Source of the DNA: CCY15215 sp039194995
GTDB taxonomy: Bacteria; Cyanobacteriota; Cyanobacteriia; Cyanobacteriales; Spirulinaceae
Length of the DNA stretch: 64,000 nucleotides
Direction of reading: 5' to 3'
Assembly: GCA_039194995.1 (NCBI GenBank)
Contig: JBCCVR010000001.1
Coordinates: 56,291 to 120,290 of the forward strand
The first letter of the stretch is position 1. Each line of letters begins with the position of its first letter. This document shows, piece by piece, positions 42,148-51,149 of this stretch. The translations under genes were made by a program, and so were the position numbers. Under the pieces are notes generated by a model that was given only the letters and a program-made list of their open reading frames with translations, was not told the DNA's origin and made no database searches.

Positions 42148-43845
42148 TTAGTCCTCATTTTCTGATGGTTTTTCTTGAGGGGATGAGGTAAGCGGATTGA
42201 GAGATTGGATTCGAAATCCTGAAATTTCATAGTCTTTCGGGAGATAATTTTCTGGAATTGTAATTTGATGTCCATCCCGCACGGCAGAATAATGGGGTGA
42301 AAGAATCTCTATATCGGATTCATTGCATCGATCCTGAATGCTTTTGTGCAGTTCGGAATAAATTTCTGCCATCATTAGAGGGCGATCGGTGTAAGCATTT
42401 AATTCATAACTGACATAGAAATCATCGAGACTGGTTTGTAAAATAAAAGGGGCTGGATCGGTGAGGATATTCTGTGTCGCTAAGGCGGCATCGAGTAAGA
42501 TCCGATGGACTTTTCGCCAAGGCACATCATAGCCGAGGGTGATGGTGGTATGGAGGATTAAAGGGTGAGTCTTGGGATCGTTTAAAGCCGAACTGAAATT
42601 AACAATATTGCTACTCAAAACGGTCGAGTTCGGCATGGTAATGACCACATTTTTAGTCGTCCGAATTCGAGTAACGAGGAGCGTTTTTTCGACGATATCG
42701 CCGATCGCATCGTCAATTTTAACGCGATCGCCGACCTCAAAGGCACGAGTATAAATCAAAATAACACCGCCGACAATATTCGCGATCGCGGCGGTAGAGC
42801 CAAGAGAAAAGAGCAATCCGAGAAATAAAGAAACGCCTTGAAAGGCAGGAGAACCCGCACCGGGTAAGTAAGGAAAAGCAATGACAACCGCTAAAGCCAG
42901 AATGAGAATAATTGATAGTTTATAAGTGGGTTGCGCCCACTCTCGATAAAATCCGGGGAAGGAAATATCTCCAATTTCAATTTCACTAAAAAAGAGTTTG
43001 CAGAAGCGAATCGTATAATAGGTCACAATAATAATAAAAATAACCACAAAAAGATTGGGTAAATAGACGACAAAAGCATCGATCGCGAGTTCTACCGATG
43101 CCAAAAAATAATTTAAAAGATTTTCTCCTAATTTTTGCGTCCAAGGGAAAAAGCCAAAAACTAGCGTAAAATAAACATAAAAAATACTGATAACGAGAAT
43201 CAAGCGAATGAATTTCACGAGACTCATAAAAATAGTTGTTAACCAAGAAGAAGCGAATATTTCATGAACTGGAATGCTGAGGAAGGAAGTTCTTATCTCG
43301 CGATTGGATTTGAGAGCGTGGGAAATCCACGGGATTGTGCGGGCAATGAGAAACAATGTTATAATTAAGAAAATTGTAGCCGCGATGGTATGAACGACTG
43401 CTCTAATTAAATATTCTACGCTTCTTTCTTCTCGGTATTCTCGCAGGGTTTGTTTGAGAAGTTCGAGATAGTTTCGCGCTAATTGCTGGCGGGGTTGGCG
43501 TGCATTTTTAGCATCATCTTCTGTCACAGTGACAATAATTTGACTGCCAACAATAATATTAGTCGTATCTTCACCATCTTCAACTGTCATCGATTCGAGA
43601 TCGAGAGTTGAATCGGCAGCAATATTTTCGATTCGCCTGCTAATGGTTGCCGCACGCTCTTGAGAGGAAAAAGAACCTACATCGGCTTGGATAACGAACA
43701 GGGACTCATTGGCAAAAATAACTGGAAAACCATCAATTTTATCTCCAGAATCCGGAATTTCTTGCGCGTGTAGAAATGGGATTATGGCGATCGCAACAAT
43801 AACACTCAGGATTGCAAGGATAATTTTTGGCCAATATTTAGTCAT
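42148..43845 (-). CDS. MscS-family mechanosensitive channel
   Basis: A 565-residue channel. The N-terminus (IILAILSVIVAIAIIPFLHA) is a signal or first helix; a periplasmic domain of ~140 residues follows, then five or six membrane helices. The pore and beta-domain region reads GLLFSLGSTAAIANIVGGVI, YTRAFEVGDRVKIDDAIGDI, VTIRTTKNV-like VTRIRTTKNVVITMPNSTVL. The cytoplasmic C-terminus is short. Probable osmotic release valve. Its start overlaps the end of the upstream nuclease-like gene by 8 bp, so they are translationally coupled. Confidence 0.9.
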   Translation of the reverse strand: MTKYWPKIILAILSVIVAIAIIPFLHAQEIPDSGDKIDGFPVIFANESLFVIQADVGSFSSQERAATISRRIENIAADSTLDLESMTVEDGEDTTNIIVGSQIIVTVTEDDAKNARQPRQQLARNYLELLKQTLREYREERSVEYLIRAVVHTIAATIFLIITLFLIARTIPWISHALKSNREIRTSFLSIPVHEIFASSWLTTIFMSLVKFIRLILVISIFYVYFTLVFGFFPWTQKLGENLLNYFLASVELAIDAFVVYLPNLFVVIFIIIVTYYTIRFCKLFFSEIEIGDISFPGFYREWAQPTYKLSIILILALAVVIAFPYLPGAGSPAFQGVSLFLGLLFSLGSTAAIANIVGGVILIYTRAFEVGDRVKIDDAIGDIVEKTLLVTRIRTTKNVVITMPNSTVLSSNIVNFSSALNDPKTHPLILHTTITLGYDVPWRKVHRILLDAALATQNILTDPAPFILQTSLDDFYVSYELNAYTDRPLMMAEIYSELHKSIQDRCNESDIEILSPHYSAVRDGHQITIPENYLPKDYEISGFRIQSLNPLTSSPQEKPSENED

Positions 43846-44458
43846 GGTTAGTATTCGGATTGCCTTCCACCATCTGTACCAATTTTCCTAAAATCGGCTC
43901 GATGGGAGGCAATAAATATTCGCCGAGATCGAGAGTGACGGTTTTCCCTTCTAACTTGAGAAATCGCCACAGCGTGACTATTGTGACGACACCATAAACG
44001 GTGGAAATTTGATTATTTGCTTGCTGGTTAAACTTCTCTGCGGCGATCGTCGTTGCAATACATTGCCCCAACCCACTTTTAAGATCTTCTTTTTTTGCTT
44101 CAACAATAACGGCAACAGGCGCTCGAATAAATGATTGTTCTGAGGACAGACTGAGAACAAAATTGCAAGTTCCGTTTAATCCCGTTTCGGGTTCGACACT
44201 AAAATCTTCTCCGGAAAACAGGCCGATCTGTGATTTTTGTAATTCCCGAACTGCCAATAAAACAGGACAAATCAAAAGTTCCGACCGGGCTTTTTCTGTA
44301 TTCAGCGCGATCGCCAGTTGTAAGTTTTGGCGAATAAACTCTTCTAAATACGGGCTGGGAGAAACTCTTCGTTCTTGAGGAAAAATATTACCCTGTTCGA
44401 TTAATTTCAAGCCAAAATTATCGATCGCTTGTTTAATGGTGAATTGCCTGTAGGACAT
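43838..44458 (-). CDS. Hypothetical protein with nuclease-like motif
   Basis: A 206-residue soluble protein of a type found widely in cyanobacteria but unnamed to me. Residues about 80-150 (LICPVLLAVRELQKSQIGLF, FIRAPVAVIVEAKKEDLKSG) look like the beta-strand with E-A-K of a PD-(D/E)xK fold, followed by a helix (LGQCIATTIAAEKFNQQ) as in type I restriction R-subunit N-termini. No helicase is attached. It overlaps the MscS channel start (ATGA-type, 8 bp), an odd pairing. Confidence 0.7.
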   Translation of the reverse strand: MSYRQFTIKQAIDNFGLKLIEQGNIFPQERRVSPSPYLEEFIRQNLQLAIALNTEKARSELLICPVLLAVRELQKSQIGLFSGEDFSVEPETGLNGTCNFVLSLSSEQSFIRAPVAVIVEAKKEDLKSGLGQCIATTIAAEKFNQQANNQISTVYGVVTIVTLWRFLKLEGKTVTLDLGEYLLPPIEPILGKLVQMVEGNPNTNHD

Positions 44459-44469
44459 GGCATCTTAAC

Positions 44470-45522
44470 TCACTGCAAATTCTCTAAACGAATACGGGGA
44501 TCGACTGCCTTCAATAATAAATCTGCCAACAAATTGCCCAAAATCAACATCGCTGCCCCCATCATTAAACTTGCCATGACCAGATATAAATCTTGTGTCA
44601 TTACTGCCTGTAAAATCAATCGTCCCAACCCCGGCCAATTAAAGAAAAACTCGGCAATAAACGAACCACTCAGTAAACTGGCAAACTCAAAACCCAAAAT
44701 TGTAATTAAAGGATTCACCGCATTTCGCAAAGCATGAACGTACATCACCCGATCTTCCGATAAACCCTTCGCCCGTGCGGTTTGAATGTATTCTTGCCGG
44801 AGAACGTCCAATAAAGACCCTCTAGTGAGGCGCTGCAACCCGGCAAAACTGGTGATGCTGAGAGCGATCGTGGGGAGAATCATGTGCCAAGCAATATCAA
44901 ACATTTTACCGATCGCCGGAAGTTGATTGTGATTGATACTGGTCATCCCGCCCACGGGGAGCAACGGTGAGAGAACTTGAGCGACAAAAAGCAGCAATAA
45001 CGCCGTGATAAAGCTGGGAAATCCTTGACCGATATAACTGAGAATGCGCAAACCGCGATCGAGGGGCTGATTTTGCTTGACCGCCCCAATAATTCCTAAA
45101 GGTAGCGCGATCGCCCAAGTCATGATAATCGAAGAAATCGCCAAGAGGAGGGTATTGCCCATGCGTTCGAGAATGAGAGACCCCACCGATCGCGAATAGA
45201 CAAAACTGCGACCGAAATCAAACCGCGTTACCACCCCCACCAACCACGTCCAATACTGCACGACAATCGGGCGATCCAAACCATATCTTGCCGTTAATTG
45301 GGCGATCGTCTCCTCGGAAATCGTCGGGTCTTCCTTGAGAATATCGAGGTAGTTTCCGGGAGCCAGTTGTACGATCGCAAAAGAGAGCGCAGAAGCCAAT
45401 AGTAGAGTCAACAGCGCTTGTAATAGGCGCTTGAGGATATACTGGGTGGTTTCGCTCGTTAGGAGGGCGCGAACTTGCTTAATCAAGGAACTCTGGCGAT
45501 CGCGGAATTTACTAGCAGTCAT
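44470..45522 (-). CDS. DppB-type ABC transporter permease
   Basis: A 350-residue permease of the dipeptide/oligopeptide/nickel family with six helices. Recognisable by LASALSFAIVQLAPGNYLDI, YGLDRPIVVQYWTWL, the GIIGAVKQNQPLDRG segment and the EAA loop RQEYIQTARAKGLSEDRVMY. No partner permease, ATPase or binding protein lies in the window, a common arrangement in cyanobacteria. It follows apt across a composite repeat. Confidence 0.9.
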   Translation of the reverse strand: MTASKFRDRQSSLIKQVRALLTSETTQYILKRLLQALLTLLLASALSFAIVQLAPGNYLDILKEDPTISEETIAQLTARYGLDRPIVVQYWTWLVGVVTRFDFGRSFVYSRSVGSLILERMGNTLLLAISSIIMTWAIALPLGIIGAVKQNQPLDRGLRILSYIGQGFPSFITALLLLFVAQVLSPLLPVGGMTSINHNQLPAIGKMFDIAWHMILPTIALSITSFAGLQRLTRGSLLDVLRQEYIQTARAKGLSEDRVMYVHALRNAVNPLITILGFEFASLLSGSFIAEFFFNWPGLGRLILQAVMTQDLYLVMASLMMGAAMLILGNLLADLLLKAVDPRIRLENLQ

Positions 45523-45525
45523 GGA

Positions 45526-45660
45526 TTGGTTATTAGTTATTGGTTATTAGTTATTGGTTATTAGTTATTGGTTATTGGTATCTCCTCTCTTACACTCCCC
45601 CTCTTGCCTCCTCTCCGTGGCGGGGCTGGGGGTGGGTTCGGGGGCTGGGGTGTGGGTTGA
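45526..45660 (-). repeat. Composite repeat filling the apt-permease gap
   Basis: Eight TTATTGG/TTATTAG heptamers (45526-45580) start 3 bases from the permease start codon. They lead into CTCCCCCTCTTGC and a C/G-rich hairpin (CCTCTCCGTGGCGGGG, CTGGGGGTGGGTTCG). Longest heptamer run in the window. Confidence 0.8.
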
Positions 45661-45673
45661 GGTGGGTCGGCGA

Positions 45674-46192
45674 TTAATATTGAATCAAACTCACAATAGG
45701 GACATCTGGAAGTTTTGTCCGCCCTTCCAAACCCGTTAACTCGATCAAAAAAACAAAGCCTTCCAAATGACCCCCACTTCGTTCTACTAGGTCGGCCGTT
45801 GCTTTTGCCGTTCCTCCCGTTGCAATGAGATCGTCTACAATCATTACGCGCTTTCCGGCTTCAATAGCGTCCTGGTGCATTTCGAGGCGATCGCTGCCAT
45901 ACTCTAACTCATATTCGACACTATGAACCTCTGCGGGCAGTTTACCGGGTTTGCGCACGGGAACGAATCCTGCCTCTAACTGATAAGCCAACAAAGGAGC
46001 AAAAATAAAACCGCGAGATTCCATGCCCAAGACATAATCGGGGTTAAATCCGGTTTCCCGACAGCGATCGCCTAACGTATCTATAGTATGGCGCAAGCCC
46101 TCGGGATCCTTCAATAAGGTCGTAATATCCCGAAAAAGTATGCCGGGTTTGGGAAAATCGGGAATATTGCGAATGAGCGATTGGATATCCAT
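45674..46192 (-). CDS. apt: Adenine phosphoribosyltransferase
   Basis: A 172-residue purine-salvage enzyme making AMP from adenine and PRPP in the cytoplasm. Motifs: IRNIPDFPKPGILFRDITTL, YVLGMESRGFIFAPLLAYQL, LEMHQDAI and the PRPP loop VMIVDDLIATGGTAKATADL. I chose the ATG at 46192 (MDIQSLIRNI), which gives the standard length; the longer frame to 46234 adds an atypical extension. Confidence 0.97.
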   Translation of the reverse strand: MDIQSLIRNIPDFPKPGILFRDITTLLKDPEGLRHTIDTLGDRCRETGFNPDYVLGMESRGFIFAPLLAYQLEAGFVPVRKPGKLPAEVHSVEYELEYGSDRLEMHQDAIEAGKRVMIVDDLIATGGTAKATADLVERSGGHLEGFVFLIELTGLEGRTKLPDVPIVSLIQY

Positions 46193-46529
46193 CAGGGACA
46201 CAAAATGATAAACCTCAACAAGATGGTACACCAAGAAGTTAACGCCTGCTATTCAATGGATAGCGGTTGCCGATCGCGCTGCCAGTACATTCGAGCCAAA
46301 TATTCCCAAGTATAGCGAGATCTATTATCGATTCGATCTCTGAAAAATTATCGCTTGTTTTGACGAGATCGCATGGTTTTTCAGATTAACAGAAGCATTG
46401 AGGACTTGTGCCAATTCCATCATATGAATTATGCTGCTGCGAGGTCTAGTTGAGTAAGTTAAAAGAGCAATGCGCATGGGAAATAATAGAGTTTTGTAAC
46501 GGATAATTGAGACGCGATCGCAAGTTAAA
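46193..46529. other. 337-bp gap without a gene
   Basis: No open frame longer than about 26 codons and no RNA gene I recognise. Two GCGATCGC-like sites occur. It should contain the promoter of apt and the 3' end region of the first leucine-rich-repeat gene. Confidence 0.5.
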
Positions 46530-47480
46530 TCAGAATTTACAGATCGTTTCGGGTTGTACCGGACAAATCGGAGTATTACCGAGAGGATTATTTCCTAAAT
46601 CCAGCAAGATTAAATTCGTCAAATCTGCAAGAGAGGTTATATCCGTGACTTGGTTGGCATTGAGATCGAGTAATATTAGATCGGTCAAATTGGTGAGAGG
46701 CGATATATCCGTGATTTGATTGTTGTTGAGATCGAGACTTTCCATCTTCGTCAGACTCGCCAAAGGGGTTATATCGAGGATATGATTGGCCTTGAGATAA
46801 AGAACATCCAAGTTAATCAGCTTTGCCAAAGGAGTTATATCCGAAATTTGGTTTTCATTGAGGTAAAGACTTCCCAAATTGGTCAGAGTTGCTAAAGAAG
46901 CGATCTCAGTAACTCGGTTTTTATTGAGATTAATCCATGTCAGTTGAGTTAAATTTGCTAAAGAAGGTATGTTTGCAATTTGGTTGTCTTCGAGCAAAAG
47001 CTGTGTCAGATCGGTCAAACTTGCTAAGGGGGAAATATTGACAATTTGATTGCTATTGAGCCAAAGTACGGTTAGATCGGTCAAACCGGCTAAAGGAGTT
47101 ACATCGGTAATTTGGTTGCCATTGAGCCAAAGTCCTTTTAGATTGGTCAAACTTGCTAAAGGCGTTATATCTGTAATTTGATTTTCATCTAGGTTAAGCA
47201 CTTGCAATGTGGTTAAACTTGCCAAGGGGGTAATATTTTCGATTTGGCTGTCTTCGAGGGAGAGAATTATTAAATTAGTGAGTTGTTCTTCAGCGCGATC
47301 GCACTCCTCCACTCCAGATTTCTCTAGCAGTACCCGCACCGTATATCTCGCTTCTGGCGTTAAATTCTCTTGATTCTCGCACCATTCGGCAAATGTCCAA
47401 TCGGATCGCGCGAAAACGCTTCTTCCATTGATAATTGTTATGAAAACCGACAGCAAACCAGCAACAACAAGATTTTTCAT
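46530..47480 (-). CDS. Secreted leucine-rich-repeat protein (internalin-like), copy 1
   Basis: A 316-residue exported protein. The signal peptide (MKNLVVAGLLSVFITIINGR) precedes a cap domain (SDWTFAEWCENQENLTPEAR, CDRAEEQL), then about ten 22-residue repeats of the internalin type (LxxLxLxxNQITDITPLAxL), and a short C-terminal GNPLG-CPVQPETIC motif with paired cysteines. No membrane anchor or cell-wall signal is visible. Such repeats usually bind proteins or glycans. A longer paralogue with the same cap and tail lies 109 bp upstream. Confidence 0.85.
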   Translation of the reverse strand: MKNLVVAGLLSVFITIINGRSVFARSDWTFAEWCENQENLTPEARYTVRVLLEKSGVEECDRAEEQLTNLIILSLEDSQIENITPLASLTTLQVLNLDENQITDITPLASLTNLKGLWLNGNQITDVTPLAGLTDLTVLWLNSNQIVNISPLASLTDLTQLLLEDNQIANIPSLANLTQLTWINLNKNRVTEIASLATLTNLGSLYLNENQISDITPLAKLINLDVLYLKANHILDITPLASLTKMESLDLNNNQITDISPLTNLTDLILLDLNANQVTDITSLADLTNLILLDLGNNPLGNTPICPVQPETICKF

Positions 47481-47589
47481 TATTGAGTCTCCATTTTATC
47501 GAGTTCGCGATCCTTCCTTGTGAATAATTGAATGGATTGGATGAACGATCGCTCTTGACTTTCTGTAGCAAATCGATCGCGCTCTCATA

Positions 47590-48804
47590 TCAGAAATTAC
47601 AGATGGTTTCGGGTTGTACGGGGCAAATTGGAAAATCGCCGAGAGGATTACCCCCCAGCTCGAGCTGTTTCAAATTGTTCAATCTTACCAAAGAAGCAAT
47701 ATCGAGAATTCGGTTTTCATTGAGATGAAGCCTACTTAGCAGATACAATCGTGCCAAAGGAGTCACATCTACAATTTGGTTTTCATCGAGGTAAAGAGTT
47801 CTCAGAGAAGTTAAATTTGCTAAAGGCGTTACCTCTATAATTTGGTTTTTATTCAGGTCAAGCCAGTCCAGATAGATCGAGCCAGCTAAAGGAGTCACAT
47901 CTACAACTTGGTTTTCATAAAGAGAAAGTGCTACCAAATTCGCTAAACCTGCTAAAGGAGCAATACTTGTAATCTTATTTTTAGCGAGATAAAGATATTG
48001 TAGATTGGTTAAACCTGCTAAAGGAGTCATATCCGTAATTTGGTTTTTGTCAAGAGAAAGACTTTCTAGATTGATTAAACCTGCTAAAGAAGTCACATCC
48101 GTAATTTGATTGTTATCGAGAGAAAGATAGCTCAAAGTGTTGAGATCCGATAAAGAAGTCACATCCGTAATTTGATTATTATTCAGTGAAAGATAGCTCA
48201 GAGTGTTGAGACCCGATAAGGGAGTCATATCCATAATTTGATTGTTATTCAGGGAAAGATGACTCAGAGCATTGAGACCCGATAAGGGAGTCATATCCGT
48301 AATTTGATTATCATTGAGGCGAAGCTGCTTTAGATCGATCGCTCCTGCTAAGGGATTTATATCTGTAATTTGATTGTTATTGAGGGAAAGATAGCTCAGA
48401 GCATTGAGACCTGATAAGGGAGTCAAATCTGTAATTTGATTGTCATCAAGGCTGAGGGATTCCAGATTATTCAAATTAGCTAAGGGAGTGATATCTGTAA
48501 TTTTATTCCCGTCGAGTCCAAGCCTTTTTAGATAGGTTAAACTCGATAGGGGAGTCACATCTACGATCTCGTTTCTATGAAGGTAAAGTGCTGTTAACTC
48601 GGTAAATTTCTCCTCAGCGCGATCGCACTCCTCCGTCCCAGCTTCCTCTAGCAGTACCCGCACCGTATATTTTGCTTCCGGAGTCAAGTTTTCTTGATTC
48701 TTACACCACTCGGTAAACGTCCAATCAGATTGAGCCAAAACACTTTTTTCGTTGGTAATTGTTACGAGAACTGATAGCAAGCTAAAAATAACAATATTCT
48801 TCAT
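47590..48804 (-). CDS. Secreted leucine-rich-repeat protein (internalin-like), copy 2
   Basis: A 404-residue paralogue: signal peptide (MKNIVIFSLLSVLVTITNEK), the same cap (SDWTFTEWCKNQENLTPEAK, CDRAEEKF), about fourteen 22-residue repeats and the same GNPLGDFPICPVQPETIC tail. Several central repeats are nearly identical (MTPLSGLNALSHLSLNNNQI type), implying recent repeat expansion. Repeat number differs between copies by about four. The gene follows the metallopeptidase gene 42 bp away on the same strand. Confidence 0.85.
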   Translation of the reverse strand: MKNIVIFSLLSVLVTITNEKSVLAQSDWTFTEWCKNQENLTPEAKYTVRVLLEEAGTEECDRAEEKFTELTALYLHRNEIVDVTPLSSLTYLKRLGLDGNKITDITPLANLNNLESLSLDDNQITDLTPLSGLNALSYLSLNNNQITDINPLAGAIDLKQLRLNDNQITDMTPLSGLNALSHLSLNNNQIMDMTPLSGLNTLSYLSLNNNQITDVTSLSDLNTLSYLSLDNNQITDVTSLAGLINLESLSLDKNQITDMTPLAGLTNLQYLYLAKNKITSIAPLAGLANLVALSLYENQVVDVTPLAGSIYLDWLDLNKNQIIEVTPLANLTSLRTLYLDENQIVDVTPLARLYLLSRLHLNENRILDIASLVRLNNLKQLELGGNPLGDFPICPVQPETICNF

Positions 48805-48846
48805 TATTTATTTCTCGTTAAAACTGTGTAATTTTATCCGATCGCG

Positions 48847-49692
48847 TTATTCCAATTTTAGAAAAGGCTCGATTAATATTTTCCAAGCATTTGATTTCTG
48901 CTCGTATTCTTCCTCGCATCTTACGGCGCGTTCCTCCGGTAAATAATCTTCTTCAATCAGAAAATTAAACTCATTTGGATCGCTTCCATATATTAAACAA
49001 GCAATATCATAAAATCGTTGCGAACTTAAAGAATGTTCGTCCCAAAATGGAAAACTTTCTAGTGTTTGTTTTTCCTTCTGTGCTTCGGCATGAAACTGGA
49101 ACATCCCGCTCAAAGCTCCAATATCATCGTCATAGACATCGAGAAGAACAAGGGTCGCAAAACCATCTACGGCATCTTCTTCTTTTCCAGTAATGGGTAG
49201 CCCATAGAGATCGACCAAGGCATGACCGAGTTCGTGAAAAAATGTGAATAAACTCGTATCAATGACTTCATCTTCAAAATCTTCGTCGGTTTCGATCTCT
49301 TCTTCAACAATAGTGAGAAAACTATCAATTAACTCGTAACACATGACAATTTCAGCTACATCAGGATAGTAATAAGCATTGGCTTCACCACAAGTATCGA
49401 AGAAAACCATAACATTAATAGGAAAGGCTAAAGCCATATTTAGTCCGTCTGCGAGGTTAGTAAAGAAGTTAGTTTCGACCAGCACTTCGCGAATCTCTTG
49501 AAATATTTTATCGTCGGTTTTTTCATAAAAAATTTTAATATCTCCATTGTCTTCGATTTTTGTGGATGTAGATATGGCTTTAAATAGTTCATCTGCGGTA
49601 CAACTACTCAGCCCCACTAATAAAGCTAAGGAAAATAAACTTTTTCCCAAATATTTAGCATGCTGTTGGCAGAGTTTTCTAAAATGATTCAT
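48847..49692 (-). CDS. DUF4344-family lipoprotein metallopeptidase
   Basis: A 281-residue protein. The N-terminus ends in a lipobox (LVGLSSC), so it is probably a lipoprotein. The zincin motif HELGH occurs in FTFFHELGHALVDLYGLPIT, followed by GKEEDAVDGFATLVLLDVYD, with the downstream acidic residue expected of a third ligand. Four cysteines or acidic clusters occur elsewhere, but no propeptide is evident. Natural substrate unknown. I use the ATG at 49692; a TTG at 49698 would add two residues. Confidence 0.85.
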   Translation of the reverse strand: MNHFRKLCQQHAKYLGKSLFSLALLVGLSSCTADELFKAISTSTKIEDNGDIKIFYEKTDDKIFQEIREVLVETNFFTNLADGLNMALAFPINVMVFFDTCGEANAYYYPDVAEIVMCYELIDSFLTIVEEEIETDEDFEDEVIDTSLFTFFHELGHALVDLYGLPITGKEEDAVDGFATLVLLDVYDDDIGALSGMFQFHAEAQKEKQTLESFPFWDEHSLSSQRFYDIACLIYGSDPNEFNFLIEEDYLPEERAVRCEEEYEQKSNAWKILIEPFLKLE

Positions 49693-49883
49693 ATTCAATG
49701 ACTATATGGGTTGGCGAGTGAGTGAGTTTTTCGATGCTATTGTAGTATAGCAAGTCCATGGGAGTTGAAAACTCATAGATCGAATCATACCGAGAGCTTC
49801 AGCCTACTCTGTACTCACAAATCATTTAGAACTGCTACATATTGCCCCATGCTTGTTAAAAAATAGTACAGCGCGCGCGACTT

Positions 49884-51095
49884 ATGAATCAAAAACCAAA
49901 ACTACTTATTGTCGGCGATGGCGGAACGCCGACGGGTTTTGCTCGCATTATCCACAGTATCTTTAAACGATTAAACCCAAAATATGAGATTCATCATTTA
50001 GCGATCGGCTATCCCGGAGATCCCCACGATTATAGTTGGAAACTCTATGCAGCCGGTGCCGGGGGAGATATATTTGGCTGCAATCGCTTGGCCAAATTGG
50101 TTGAGGTCATTCGTCCCGCACTGATTCTTTTAATTAATGATATCTGGTTGCTCAATTCCTATCTGGATGTTCTTGCTAATCAGGACATCCCTGTTATTGG
50201 CTGTTGCACTCTTGAATCGCGAGGGCTGAATCCCGATGTTGTTTTAAAACTGAGCAAAATGCGTAAATTGGTTATTTTTACCCAGTTTGCTTATCAAGAA
50301 TTGTCAACGGCGATCGCCCGTTGCAAAGGTGCTCGTTTTCCCAAAGATTTTCTGGAAATTATTCCTCTCGGAGTCGAGACGGAACATTTTTTTCCCCTCA
50401 ATAGCGAATCGGGTATTTCTGCCAAGCAGCAGGCCAAATCTTTACTGTTAGGTCATGAAGTAGAACCCGAATCGTTTTGGGTTCTCAATGCTAATCGCAA
50501 TCAACCTCGCAAACGGATCGATCTGACCATTCGTGGTTTTGCCCGTTTTGCCGTCGGTAAGCCTCCCCATATCAAACTCTTCCTGCATATGGGATTGCAG
50601 GATTTGGGTTGGAATATTGCTGAACTCGGGGCAAGATACGGGATTGAAGATCGTTTAATTTTTACCGCGACAGAAAGCAACTCGCCCCATATCTCCGATA
50701 AGGAACTGAATTTGATTTATAATGCCTGCGATGCGGGCTTAAATACCTCCACTTCTGAGGGGTGGGGTATGGTTGCTTTTGAACATGGTGCGACGGGGAG
50801 CGCCCAAATTTTACCCAAACATACCAGTTGCGAGGAGTTGTGGCAGGATTCGGCTCTCTTAATCGATCCCGTCCTCTCTCTCATCGATACCAGTCCGATG
50901 GGTTTAGAAGAACAATTCATTACACCCGATGATATTGCCGATGCGCTAGAAACCCTCTACAGCAATGGAGAAATGCGGAACAAGCTGGCGCGACAAGCCT
51001 ATAAGAATGCGACGAAGTTAGAATACCATTGGGATAAAATCGCCGAGTCGTGGGATAACGCGATCCAACAGGCGATCGCCAGCACATTGAAATAA
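49884..51095 (+). CDS. Family 4 glycosyltransferase
   Basis: A 403-residue GT-B glycosyltransferase. The N-terminal domain begins KPKLLIVGDGGTPTGFARII; the C-terminal Rossmann part has ESFWVLNANRNQPRKRIDLT and the donor-binding CDAGLNTSTSEGWGMVAFEH with the EGWG glutamate. Cytoplasmic. Donor and acceptor unknown. It stands alone between divergent and convergent neighbours. Confidence 0.87.
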   Translation: MNQKPKLLIVGDGGTPTGFARIIHSIFKRLNPKYEIHHLAIGYPGDPHDYSWKLYAAGAGGDIFGCNRLAKLVEVIRPALILLINDIWLLNSYLDVLANQDIPVIGCCTLESRGLNPDVVLKLSKMRKLVIFTQFAYQELSTAIARCKGARFPKDFLEIIPLGVETEHFFPLNSESGISAKQQAKSLLLGHEVEPESFWVLNANRNQPRKRIDLTIRGFARFAVGKPPHIKLFLHMGLQDLGWNIAELGARYGIEDRLIFTATESNSPHISDKELNLIYNACDAGLNTSTSEGWGMVAFEHGATGSAQILPKHTSCEELWQDSALLIDPVLSLIDTSPMGLEEQFITPDDIADALETLYSNGEMRNKLARQAYKNATKLEYHWDKIAESWDNAIQQAIASTLK

Positions 51096-51149
51096 ACGAG
51101 ATCGTTTTAATTTTCAAGAAAGCGTGAAGTTTTGCAAATACGGAGCTTC

